A DNA stretch of 64,000 nt, taken from positions 62,001 to 126,000 of the forward strand of contig JAHIQD010000015.1 in assembly GCA_018902795.1 (NCBI GenBank), given 5' to 3'. The notes beneath the pieces are model-generated. The model worked only from the letters and a program-made list of their open reading frames with translations, had not been told where the DNA came from and searched no databases. Made by a program: the position numbers and the translations under genes. Position 1 is the first letter of the stretch. Every line of letters starts with the position of its first letter. This DNA is from Bacteroidota bacterium. Lineage in GTDB: Bacteria > Bacteroidota > Bacteroidia > Flavobacteriales > Weeksellaceae. This document shows positions 43,878 to 52,448 of this stretch, in pieces.

Positions 43878-45617
43878 ATAAGTAAAAATGCATTATTTTT
43901 ATTCATTATTGCATGTTTGATATCATGCCACAAAAAAACTGAGGTCTCAGCCGGTACAAGCCGCGCTGAAATCCTAAAACTTCTTAGGGAAGCAACGCGA
44001 CAGAAAGATACCTTGATGATTCCACGTGCTGCAGATTCACTGATCGATCTGGCGCTGAGTAAAGCGCTTGAGAAAGAAGACAGTTTAATGATCGCTTACT
44101 GCTACATCACTTCACTGAAAGATAAAGACGCAGAAAAACTTAGTGTAGAAGACGGAAAACTTTTCCTGAAACAGGCATTGAATTATGCGGAAAGGCTTCA
44201 GGATCAGAATGTAGCCACCAAAGCAAATTTTGCAATGTGTGAATTCCTGCTACAGAAAAAAAAGCCTGACGAAGCTTCTGTAATTTTAGGAATTGCAGCC
44301 AATGCACAATCCAGCGATAAGAAAAACGATATTGAAAGGCTGATTATTCAAAGTCAAATCAATCAGCAGCAGGATCAGTCTTTTGAGCAGCTAAAAGCAC
44401 TGTTGGACGCGCAGTACATGGCGGCAGATTTGGAAAACGATTCACTGCAGTATATTTCTCTGCAGCTGCTGTCTGACTTTTATTTCTCCGAAGGCAATTA
44501 TGAAAAATCGTTGTATTACAGCCAGAAAATAAAAGAAATACTTCAAAGCAAAAAACCTCTTGACTCCGTAAAATGGTATTACACGGAAGCCAACCGACTC
44601 TCTGTGTTTGTAAAAACCATGGACAATGAAGCAGTGTACAAAATTGCAGAAAAGATCAATAATTTCGGGAAAAGAAAAAACATTTCCAACTTGTGTTCGT
44701 TTGCGCAAAGTTCACTCCGGAGCTATTTTATTGAAAAAAAAGATTTTAACCGCCTGAAAATCTGGTACACCAACCATCCTGACGAACTGAAAGTGCTCCA
44801 AAAGAATAATCGTCCCCAGTTCTACAGAGTGAAAGCATACCTCGCGGAACAGGAAAATAAAAAAGACTCTGCCCTTCTTTATTTCGATATGGCAGGTCAG
44901 AACATTGAAAAAGACAATCCCTATTCACTGTACAATTACTATTTGCGGAAAAGCGAACTGGAGGAGAGGAACCAACTCAATGAAAAAGCTGAAACAGATC
45001 TGGAAACCGCTTACAACTACAGCCAACAAACAAAGTTATACAAAGAGCAAATTGATCTTGCCAATAAAATAATTGCGTACCACGACACGCAGGGCAATAA
45101 GGAAAAAGCTGACTATTTCCTAAGAAACCTGAACAGCTCAAACGCAAACTATATTGAGATGCTTAATAATGATAACATCAGAAAGATCGAACTCAATACC
45201 ATTTTTGCTCATAAAGAGCTTGAACGCGAAAAGGAAATAGAGAAAACAAACAGAAAGCACAATATACAGTACTTTATCATCACGCTTGGAATTCTCTTTT
45301 TTATTATGACCATTATAACTTTATCGCTTTATCATATGCCGAAATGGTGGCTTAAGTCCATGAGCTTTATTTCCTTTATCGTACTTTTTGAATTTATTAT
45401 TCTGATTATTGACAGCAAACTGCACGACTGGTCACATGGTGATCCCTATAAAATTCTGGGAGTAAAAGTCTGTATTATTGCGGTTCTTCTGCCTTTACAC
45501 CACTGGCTGGAAAAGAAATTCTTGAATCTCTTGCTCCGGGGTGAGGTGCCAAGGTTTTTTCAAAGGATGAAAAAGAAAATTTTTCGAAGTAAAAACGAAA
45601 TTCATCTCAATGATTAA
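43878..45617 (+). CDS. TPR lipoprotein with no standard start codon
   Basis: The frame encodes about 579 residues. Upstream of the TTG at 43917 the same frame reads SKNALFLFIIACLISC, a good lipoprotein signal with lipobox LISC, yet there is no ATG, GTG or TTG ahead of it before the TAA at 43836. An ATA at 43878 sits where the start codon should be (ATA AGT AAA AAT); I use it as the start. The rest is a TPR-like helical array (about 25-445), a charged coiled coil and three C-terminal membrane helices. An indel in the T-run near 43896 would instead join an ATG at 43888. TPR sensor-like layout, no kinase domain. Confidence 0.65.
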   Translation: MSKNALFLFIIACLISCHKKTEVSAGTSRAEILKLLREATRQKDTLMIPRAADSLIDLALSKALEKEDSLMIAYCYITSLKDKDAEKLSVEDGKLFLKQALNYAERLQDQNVATKANFAMCEFLLQKKKPDEASVILGIAANAQSSDKKNDIERLIIQSQINQQQDQSFEQLKALLDAQYMAADLENDSLQYISLQLLSDFYFSEGNYEKSLYYSQKIKEILQSKKPLDSVKWYYTEANRLSVFVKTMDNEAVYKIAEKINNFGKRKNISNLCSFAQSSLRSYFIEKKDFNRLKIWYTNHPDELKVLQKNNRPQFYRVKAYLAEQENKKDSALLYFDMAGQNIEKDNPYSLYNYYLRKSELEERNQLNEKAETDLETAYNYSQQTKLYKEQIDLANKIIAYHDTQGNKEKADYFLRNLNSSNANYIEMLNNDNIRKIELNTIFAHKELEREKEIEKTNRKHNIQYFIITLGILFFIMTIITLSLYHMPKWWLKSMSFISFIVLFEFIILIIDSKLHDWSHGDPYKILGVKVCIIAVLLPLHHWLEKKFLNLLLRGEVPRFFQRMKKKIFRSKNEIHLND

Positions 45618-46477
45618 TCGAGCGTTAAGCGCTGCAAAGACCACAGGCTTCCGTTATAAACATTAATATCAACCTTTGTATTAATTCCATATACGATTCC
45701 GTTTTCTGTGAACTGCCAGATATCCCAATTGTCCGATGGCGTTGGCTGCGGAACATCATTGTAATTGGCCAGCCAAAGCGGGTAATCATCAAACTCACCT
45801 TTCAGAAAATCTTTATGATAATGATAATACGTGTAAATGATGGGTTTTTTACCATATTTCTCCTCTACAATCCTACACCAGATTTTTAAATCCTCAATAA
45901 GTTTTTGGTTCGATTTTCGCCTCGGAATTTTCTCGATATCTAAAATCGGCGGCAAATCTCCTTCTTCGAGTTTTACATTTTCCAGAAAATTATTGGCCTG
46001 AATGACAGGATCTTCATCGGCTCTGTAAAAATGATAAGCGCCGCGAATAAGTTCGTGCTTTTTGGCAAGCTGCCAGAATTCATCGAAATTTTTGTCCGCA
46101 CTGCGGTTTCCCATCGTGGCGCGCAAAATAACAAACTTTATAGGAATGGCGCGGTTTCCGATACTTAAACTGTCCCACTCTATATCTTCTTTCCTTTGGT
46201 AATGTGACACATCGATTCCAAATGTTTTATCGACATAATCACCGATAATCCGGTTGATTCTCTGCTCTTCAAATTCAGTATTCGACAGTTTTTTATGCTC
46301 GAATTTATTGAAATACATCGCATAATAGAAAGCAACTTTCTGCTTTAAGTAAAAACCTGTTCCGAGCAAAGCCAGCGCCAGAATCACGAGCAGAATTTCG
46401 CGTCGCAGGAGAAAATGTCTTCTGCGTTTCTGATGAATTTTCCGGGTCGTTTTTCTTTTGATAGATTTCTTCGCCAT
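45614..46477 (-). CDS. Glycoside hydrolase family 25 lysozyme
   Basis: 287 residues from the ATG at 46477 (the frame extends 9 bases further to a TTG). A very basic N-terminus (KKSIKRKTTRKIHQKRRR) precedes one membrane anchor (about 29-47), so it is a type II membrane protein with its enzyme domain outside. GH25 motifs are FGIDVSHYQ, RATMGNRSADKNFDEFW, ILDIEK, the pair of acids in DIE, and YPLWLANYND. It cleaves the beta-1,4 bond in peptidoglycan. Its last 4 bases overlap the convergent TPR gene. Confidence 0.9.
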   Translation of the reverse strand: MAKKSIKRKTTRKIHQKRRRHFLLRREILLVILALALLGTGFYLKQKVAFYYAMYFNKFEHKKLSNTEFEEQRINRIIGDYVDKTFGIDVSHYQRKEDIEWDSLSIGNRAIPIKFVILRATMGNRSADKNFDEFWQLAKKHELIRGAYHFYRADEDPVIQANNFLENVKLEEGDLPPILDIEKIPRRKSNQKLIEDLKIWCRIVEEKYGKKPIIYTYYHYHKDFLKGEFDDYPLWLANYNDVPQPTPSDNWDIWQFTENGIVYGINTKVDINVYNGSLWSLQRLTLD

Positions 46478-46505
46478 GGGTTGCAAAAATAGTTTTTAGA
46501 AATGA

Positions 46506-46532
46506 AAAAACCACGAAAATTGCGTGGTTTTA
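46506..46532 (-). terminator. Terminator after the aldehyde dehydrogenase gene
   Basis: Stem AAAACCACG with CGTGGTTTT around a 7-base loop. On the minus strand it is followed by a T-run. Confidence 0.8.
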
Positions 46533-46555
46533 AAAACAGTTTTAATACTTTATTT

Positions 46556-48949
46556 TTACGCTCCGTAAGGAATCCAGATGTTTTTAATTTCTGTGGCGTG
46601 TCTTAAAAATTCCTGACCTTCGCCTTGTGCGGTATCAAGCCAGTTGCGGTATTTTCCGAAATTCACCCAAGATCTTTTCATGGATTCTGTTGAAAGCAAT
46701 TCAATTTCACGGCTTCCTTCTTTCGAGCCGAAATACCAGATTCCGTCAACATTATAATGTTTGGCAAGTTCTTTTGCCAATTCTTCTTTTGGACCGGTAA
46801 CAATATTTACCGTTCCACCTGGAACATCAGAGGTTTCTAGAATCTGATAAAAATCTGTTGCCGAGAAAGGATGTTTTTCTGAAGGAATCACCACCACTTT
46901 ATTTCCCATCGCAATGGCAGGAATTACCGTTGAAATAAAGCCAAGCAAAGGATTTTCATCAGGACAGATTACTGCCATCACACCAATAGATTCCGGCATC
47001 GCCAAAGTGACCATTCTTTGAACGGTGGAATGAGCTGCACCGTCATATTTATCAGCATAAGCTGCGTAGGTATAAATTCTTTCAATAGATTTCTCCACCT
47101 CATCTTTCGCAGATTCCAGACTTTGGTTGGTCATTTCTACAATTCTTTCTGCAAATTCTTCAGAACGGACTGCTAAATTCTCCGCAATATAATAAAGCAC
47201 CTGTGCTCTTGCATGACCGGTCATTCCAGCCCATGATTTTTCTGCATGAGCAGCTTCTACGGCGTTTCTGATATCTTTTCTTCCACCTTCCGAAACTTCG
47301 CCAATATAATCTCCGAAAGCATTTTTAATTTCCGTGCTGTAACCGCCGTCAGGACGCGCCTGTTTTCCGCCAATGTACATTTTGGTGGTTCTGTCGATTT
47401 CTGCTAAAGTGTTTGACGTTTTTTTAACATCTTTTGATTTTTCTGCTTTTGGAACAATGGGCTGAGAAGCAAATTCATCTTCAATTCTTGGTTTCATGTA
47501 TTCATACAAACCTTCTTTTCCTCCTTCTCTTCCAAAACCGGACTCTCTGTAACCGCCAAATCCCGCAGCTGCATCGAACTGATTCGTACAGTTGATCCAG
47601 ACACTTCCTGCTTTTACTTTCGGTGCAATATCTAACGCAAGATTGATATTTTCTGTCCAGATACTTGCCGCCAAACCGTAACGTGAATTATTTGCCAAAG
47701 CAACTGCTTCATTGTGCGAACGGAAACTCATCGCTACCAAAACCGGCCCGAAAATTTCTTCCTGTGCAATCACAGAACTCGTTGACACATCGGTAAACAA
47801 AGTTGGCGGATAAAACCAACCTTCTTTTGGAACAGCATTCTTAGACTGATAAACGGTGCAGCCTTCTTTAACACCCAGTTTCACCATATCATCTATGGTT
47901 TTAAACTGTGCTTTGGAAACAATAGCACCCATATCTACGGTTTTATCCATAGGATCGCCGATGCGGAGTGTTTCCATTCGGGCTCTTAATTTCTGGTAGA
48001 ATTTTTCTGAAATACTTTCCTGAACCAAAAGCCGGGAACCTGCGCAGCAAACCTGTCCCTGATTAAACCAGATTGCATCAACAATTCCTTCCACTGCGGA
48101 ATCTAAGTCTGCATCCTCAAAAACGATGAACGGAGATTTTCCGCCCAGTTCGAGGGATATTTTTTTGCCTGAACCGGCGATTTGTTTTCTTAAAATTTTT
48201 CCTACATCAGTAGAACCTGTGAAAGCAACTTTCTGAACGTCTTTGTGACCAACCAAAGCGGAGCCTGCGACAGAACCTCTTCCTGTAACAATGTTCACAA
48301 CTCCTTTCGGAAGTCCCACTTTTTCACAGATTTCAGCAAAAAGCAAGGCGGTTAACGATGTTAATTCTGCCGGTTTTAAAACAACGGTATTTCCCATCGC
48401 CAAAGCGGGAGCAATTTTCCAGGAAAGCATCATTAAAGGGAAATTCCATGGGACGATCTGAGCGACAACGCCTACTTCTTTATAATCCCGGAATTCGGTA
48501 TCCATAAGTTTTGCCCAGCCTGCGTGATGATAAAAGTGTCTCGCGACAATCGGAATATCAATATCTCTGGTTTCCCGAATGGGTTTTCCGTTGTCCAAAG
48601 TTTCTAAAACGGCAAAAAGTCTGGAGTTTTTCTGAATCTGTCTTGCGATGGCATAAAGATATTTCGCTCTTTCGAAACCACCGATGGCAACCCATTCCGG
48701 AAGTGCCTTGCTGGCTGCTTTTACTGCTTTATCAACATCGGTTTCGTCGGCTTCTGCTATTTTTGCTAAAAATTCTTTATTGGAAGGATTATGCGTTTCG
48801 GCATATTTTTTTGAATTCGGTTTCACCCAGGTTCCATCTATAAAAAGATCGAAACTTCTTTGGTGAGCTTCTAAAAATTCTATTGCGGGTTTTGCTGTTT
48901 CAGGAGCGGGACCGTAAGCCATGGTGTTGTATATTTCTTTAATTTCCAT
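46556..48949 (-). CDS. ALDH16-type aldehyde dehydrogenase (two domains, second inactive)
   Basis: 797 residues, far longer than normal aldehyde dehydrogenases (about 500). The N-terminal domain is complete: FTGSTDVG cofactor motif, base E267 in LELGGKSP, nucleophile C301 or C302 in FNQGQVCCAGSR, and EEIFGPVL. From about residue 525 a second ALDH-like domain begins (TKMYIGGKQARPDGG) that has no matching Cys and has WVNFGKYRNW where ELGGK should be. This is the ALDH16 arrangement, where the second domain is structural. It lies after deoC, so it can oxidise the acetaldehyde made from deoxyribose 5-phosphate. A family B repeat separates them. Confidence 0.9.
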   Translation of the reverse strand: MEIKEIYNTMAYGPAPETAKPAIEFLEAHQRSFDLFIDGTWVKPNSKKYAETHNPSNKEFLAKIAEADETDVDKAVKAASKALPEWVAIGGFERAKYLYAIARQIQKNSRLFAVLETLDNGKPIRETRDIDIPIVARHFYHHAGWAKLMDTEFRDYKEVGVVAQIVPWNFPLMMLSWKIAPALAMGNTVVLKPAELTSLTALLFAEICEKVGLPKGVVNIVTGRGSVAGSALVGHKDVQKVAFTGSTDVGKILRKQIAGSGKKISLELGGKSPFIVFEDADLDSAVEGIVDAIWFNQGQVCCAGSRLLVQESISEKFYQKLRARMETLRIGDPMDKTVDMGAIVSKAQFKTIDDMVKLGVKEGCTVYQSKNAVPKEGWFYPPTLFTDVSTSSVIAQEEIFGPVLVAMSFRSHNEAVALANNSRYGLAASIWTENINLALDIAPKVKAGSVWINCTNQFDAAAGFGGYRESGFGREGGKEGLYEYMKPRIEDEFASQPIVPKAEKSKDVKKTSNTLAEIDRTTKMYIGGKQARPDGGYSTEIKNAFGDYIGEVSEGGRKDIRNAVEAAHAEKSWAGMTGHARAQVLYYIAENLAVRSEEFAERIVEMTNQSLESAKDEVEKSIERIYTYAAYADKYDGAAHSTVQRMVTLAMPESIGVMAVICPDENPLLGFISTVIPAIAMGNKVVVIPSEKHPFSATDFYQILETSDVPGGTVNIVTGPKEELAKELAKHYNVDGIWYFGSKEGSREIELLSTESMKRSWVNFGKYRNWLDTAQGEGQEFLRHATEIKNIWIPYGA

Positions 48950-49016
48950 CAGATTTTATTCTTGATCAATGATGATTATATTTTGTTTCTGTAACTGAAT
49001 TATCTTTCTTGCAGTT

Positions 49017-49102
49017 GCCGCGCCCCGACCTGAGTGGAGCTCTTTTTGTGCGGAGCGAAGCGGAGCACAAAAAAGCGGGAACGGAGGGCGGAAAAGGCGC
49101 CC
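49017..49102 (+). repeat. Interspersed hairpin repeat, family B, copy 3
   Basis: 5' arm GCCGCGCCCCGACCTGAGTG, inner stem TTTTTGTGC with GCACAAAAA, 3' arm GCGGGAACGGAGGGCGGAAA. Nearly the same arms as copy 1 with a different inner stem. Lies between deoC and the dehydrogenase gene, antisense to both. Confidence 0.87.
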
Positions 49103-49109
49103 AAATAAT

Positions 49110-50108
49110 TTACGCCATTGGATGACGGTATCCTGCACTGTAACTTCCGGTGACGTAATGCTCCAACTGCCGCTCGATGTCGCCCAAAAGGGAACTTGCA
49201 CCGAAACGGAATAATGTGGGAGTAAGCCATTCATTTCCTAATTCTTCTTTGATTAAAATTAAATAATCGAGCGCCTGTTTTGCTTTCTGAATGCCACCTG
49301 CAGGTTTGTAGCCTACTTTTATGCCGGTTAATTCACAATATTCTCTGATGCAGCGGATCATTACGAGACTTACGGCTAATGTTGCATTCACAGATTCTTT
49401 CCCTGTAGAAGTTTTAATGAAATCTGAACCTGCCATCATTGCCACCCAGGATGCTTTTGCAACTTTGGTGTAGGTTGGAATTTCGCCGGTTGCGAGGATG
49501 GTTTTCATGTGTGCATCGCCGCATGCCTGGCGACAGAGTTTTATTTCATCGTATAATTCTTTCCATTTGGATTCTAAAACCAAATCCCGGGAAATAACGA
49601 TATCGATTTCGGTAGCGCCGGCGGCTACTGATTTTTTGATTTCTGAAATTTTTTCCTCTAAAGAATTTTTTCCTGCCGGAAATCCTGTAGAAACTGCGGC
49701 AATTGGAATGTGTGAACCTTCCAACGCTTCTTTCGCGAAGGGAATCAGATTGTGATATACGCAAACTGCACCTGTTGTGAGGTTGGCATCCTCCATCCCC
49801 AATTTCTGTACAATATCGTAACGTACAGGATTTTTTGCTTTTTCGCAAAGGCGGATCACATTTCCACGGGTATCGTCTCCGGCAAGCGTCGTAAGATCAA
49901 TCATGGAAATCGCTTTTAACAGCCAGGCTGCCTGATATTCTTTTTTTACGCTCCGTCTTCCGGTAAGGGTGTTTACACGGCGTTCGACGGCGCTTCGGTT
50001 TACATTGATTCCGTCGAAAAACTTAGTATTGAAAGGCAAACCTTCGTTTCTTTCTTCACTTTGATTTTCAGCGGATTTTGTATGATTTTTTTCCAGTACT
50101 TTAGTCAT
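49110..50108 (-). CDS. deoC: Deoxyribose-phosphate aldolase
   Basis: 332 residues, the long DeoC type. The Schiff-base lysine is K232 in SDFIKTSTGK and the second lysine is K202 in HMKTILATGE; D71 in SMIDLTTLAG begins the barrel. It splits 2-deoxyribose 5-phosphate into glyceraldehyde 3-phosphate and acetaldehyde. The first 45 residues (KNHTKSAENQSEERNEGLP) are a variable extension. It is upstream of the ALDH16 gene on the same strand, giving a full route from deoxynucleosides to acetate. Confidence 0.94.
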   Translation of the reverse strand: MTKVLEKNHTKSAENQSEERNEGLPFNTKFFDGINVNRSAVERRVNTLTGRRSVKKEYQAAWLLKAISMIDLTTLAGDDTRGNVIRLCEKAKNPVRYDIVQKLGMEDANLTTGAVCVYHNLIPFAKEALEGSHIPIAAVSTGFPAGKNSLEEKISEIKKSVAAGATEIDIVISRDLVLESKWKELYDEIKLCRQACGDAHMKTILATGEIPTYTKVAKASWVAMMAGSDFIKTSTGKESVNATLAVSLVMIRCIREYCELTGIKVGYKPAGGIQKAKQALDYLILIKEELGNEWLTPTLFRFGASSLLGDIERQLEHYVTGSYSAGYRHPMA

Positions 50109-50205
50109 AAGTCAGAAAATTTTGATAATAAATTAAGGATTGTAAAATTAACCATTTATCCCCAAACGGGAATAAGAGTTTCTTAAAATTGTTGATTTTG
50201 AGCAA

Positions 50206-50241
50206 TAAAAAAATACACTTCGGGTGAAATGTATTTTTTTT
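50206..50241 (-). terminator. Terminator after the Lrp-type gene
   Basis: Stem AAAATACActtc with gaaaTGTATTTT, one mismatch, flanked by A and T runs. It lies between the Lrp-type gene and deoC. Confidence 0.7.
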
Positions 50242-50266
50242 ATTTTAATATCGGCAAAATGATTAC

Positions 50267-50737
50267 TTAAACTTTAAGCTGACGGTTGATACTTTGTTCC
50301 AGAGAGATGAAAGTTTCTGTTCTTGTCACTCCTTTCAGTTTCTGGAGTTTGTTGAGAATCTCCATTAAATGATCGTTATCTCTACAAAGCACTTTAAGGA
50401 AAATGGTATAATTTCCCGTAGTATAATGAGCTTCAACCACTTCATTCACTTCTTTCAGCGCTTTAACCGCATCGTGATAATGACTTGGCTGCTCCAGAAA
50501 CACGCCAATATAGGACACTACTTTATAACCTATTTTTCTTGGATTAAGAAAAGAAATAGAGTTTTCAATGACTCCGGCTTGCTCCAGTTTTTTAATTCTC
50601 TGGTGAACGGCGGTCGTAGAAATACCCACGTTTTTGGAAATGTGCGCCAAAGAAGTTTTAGCATTATCCATCAACATATAAATAATTTCTTTATCTACGG
50701 AATCCAAGTGATAGCCTGACTGTACTGCGCTTTTCAT
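50267..50737 (-). CDS. Lrp/AsnC family regulator
   Basis: 156 residues. N-terminal winged helix-turn-helix (LDSVDKEIIYMLMDNAKTSLAHISKNVGISTTAVHQRIKKLE in parts) and C-terminal RAM/AsnC ligand domain with VVEAHYTTGNYTIFLKVLCRDN. It probably binds an amino acid. Lrp-like proteins of this type regulate amino-acid metabolism; target unknown. It precedes deoC on the same strand but a terminator lies between. Cytoplasmic. Confidence 0.9.
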   Translation of the reverse strand: MKSAVQSGYHLDSVDKEIIYMLMDNAKTSLAHISKNVGISTTAVHQRIKKLEQAGVIENSISFLNPRKIGYKVVSYIGVFLEQPSHYHDAVKALKEVNEVVEAHYTTGNYTIFLKVLCRDNDHLMEILNKLQKLKGVTRTETFISLEQSINRQLKV

Positions 50738-50751
50738 ATTTATATTCTTCT

Positions 50752-51708
50752 TTATATATTAGTTCTTAATTCTGTTATTACGGGGAAATGATCGCTGTAA
50801 CCCCCTAAATATCTTGTTCCTGCATAGGTTCTGAAAGGCCTGCCAGCAAACTTTTTACCCCAGTTGCTTAATTTTTCATGATTGAAAACCTTTGCCGTTT
50901 TAAACTTTAAAGGAGAAACTGAATTGAAAAAATGGACTGACAGTATGATTTGGTCAAAAAGTAAGCCATCTTTATAATGAAATGTTGAAAATTTTCCGGT
51001 TCGGAACAAATCTAAATATGGATTCACCAAAATTTCTTTAGAATTATTATCAAATCTCAAATTTACAATATTTTCATTATCCGGGTTTTCGTTAAAATCT
51101 CCACAGATGACTACTGCTTCACTTTTATTTGAAATGATATCGGTGATTTTTTCCCGGATATCCTTCATGATATAATCGCGCTTCGGTTTGTTAACATCCT
51201 TCTCCCTTTTAGAAGGCAGATGGAGGACAAAAACATTAATAATTTCTCCCAAATATTTTACTTTACACGATAAAATATCTCTGGTAGTATCATAATTTGC
51301 GGGATTATTATCATCAATTTCGAAAAAATAAGTAATAGGTTCGGAAGAGATCAGTTCAATTTTATTTTTATCATAAAGCAAAGCAACATCTACTCCTCTT
51401 TCGTCCATGGAATCATAGTGTACAACACCATAATTTGAATTGAAAGGCTCCATTGTAACCAGTTCGTCCAAAGGTTTTTGACCCTGAACTTCCGAAAGAC
51501 CAATCAACATTGGCAAAGCATTTTCTGCCTCCTGAATCAACTGAAAAACATGGGCAATTTTGAACAGTTTATTGCTGTATTTTCTTTCGTCCCAATTTCT
51601 TAATCCTGATAAAGTAGGGTCTAATTTATGAACCTGGGGAGGATCGGGAGAAAACAAATTCTCTACATTATAAAAAGCGATTAACTCTTTAGATTCATTA
51701 CTTACCAT
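50752..51708 (-). CDS. Endonuclease/exonuclease/phosphatase-family protein
   Basis: 318 residues from the ATG at 51708 (a TTG two codons upstream is in frame). Motifs of the EEP fold: AFYNVENLF (metal), LIGLSEVQG, LHLPSKREK, VVICGDFNENPDN and YSDHFPVITEL with the catalytic His. There is no signal peptide, so it acts inside the cell or is secreted differently. The family ranges from DNA repair nucleases to phosphatases. Long Asp/Asn-rich stretches (DNNPANYDTTRD) are unremarkable. Confidence 0.86.
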   Translation of the reverse strand: MVSNESKELIAFYNVENLFSPDPPQVHKLDPTLSGLRNWDERKYSNKLFKIAHVFQLIQEAENALPMLIGLSEVQGQKPLDELVTMEPFNSNYGVVHYDSMDERGVDVALLYDKNKIELISSEPITYFFEIDDNNPANYDTTRDILSCKVKYLGEIINVFVLHLPSKREKDVNKPKRDYIMKDIREKITDIISNKSEAVVICGDFNENPDNENIVNLRFDNNSKEILVNPYLDLFRTGKFSTFHYKDGLLFDQIILSVHFFNSVSPLKFKTAKVFNHEKLSNWGKKFAGRPFRTYAGTRYLGGYSDHFPVITELRTNI

Positions 51709-51773
51709 CAGCAAATTGTCTTTCTATTTTTTCGAATTGTAAATTTAGAAAAAATAATTAATTATGTTTATTT

Positions 51774-52448
51774 TTATTCCAACAGATCAGGCCTTTTTTC
51801 CTGAGTTATTCTCACGGCTTCATCATGACGCCACTCCTCAATTTTCTTGAAATTACCGCTCAATAAAACATCGGGCACTTTCAAACCCTTATATTCTGCA
51901 GGTCTTGTATAAATTGGCGGTGAAAGAAGATCATCCTGAAAACTGTCCGTCAGAGCACTTTGTTCATCATTTAAAACACCTGGAAGAAGCCTTATCACTG
52001 AATCTGCCAACACGCAGGCTGCAAGTTCGCCTCCGGTTAAAACATAATCACCAATAGAGATTTCTTTGGTAATATGAAGTTCTCTCACTCTTTGATCAAT
52101 TCCTTTATAATGGCCACATAAAAAAATAAGGTTATTTTTTATCGATAATGTATTGGCAGTTTTTTGATTTAAAGTTTCGCCGTCCGGCGTCAGGTAAATG
52201 ATCTCATCATAACCTCTCTGTGCTTTGAGTTCTGAAATACATCTGTCTAAAGGTTCCACCATCATCACCATTCCGGCACCTCCGCCGTAAGGCTCATCAT
52301 CAATCTGCCGGTATTTACCGAAGCCGAAAGGACGTAAATGATGAAAATGAACTTCTGCCAAACCTTTGTCCATCGCTCTTTTTAAAATAGAAGTTTGAAA
52401 CGGACTTTCCATCAGTTCCGGTAAAACACTTATAATATCAATTCTCAT
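51774..52448 (-). CDS. trmD: tRNA (guanine37-N1)-methyltransferase TrmD
   Basis: 224 residues, normal length for TrmD, which forms m1G37 in tRNAs with G36-G37. The trefoil-knot SAM site reads EPYGGGAGMVM, IYLTPDGETLNQ, LCGHYKGID and SIGDYVLTGGELAA. It overlaps the upstream NDH-2 gene by 4 bases (ATGA), so the two are translationally coupled. Unlike in many bacteria it is not next to rpsP and rimM, which are 15 kb away. Confidence 0.96.
   Translation of the reverse strand: MRIDIISVLPELMESPFQTSILKRAMDKGLAEVHFHHLRPFGFGKYRQIDDEPYGGGAGMVMMVEPLDRCISELKAQRGYDEIIYLTPDGETLNQKTANTLSIKNNLIFLCGHYKGIDQRVRELHITKEISIGDYVLTGGELAACVLADSVIRLLPGVLNDEQSALTDSFQDDLLSPPIYTRPAEYKGLKVPDVLLSGNFKKIEEWRHDEAVRITQEKRPDLLE

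Noticed and set aside
48956..49234. Frames spanning the deoC/ALDH gap on the minus strand
   Set aside because: They cover the family B repeat and part of deoC in another frame; no protein family recognised.
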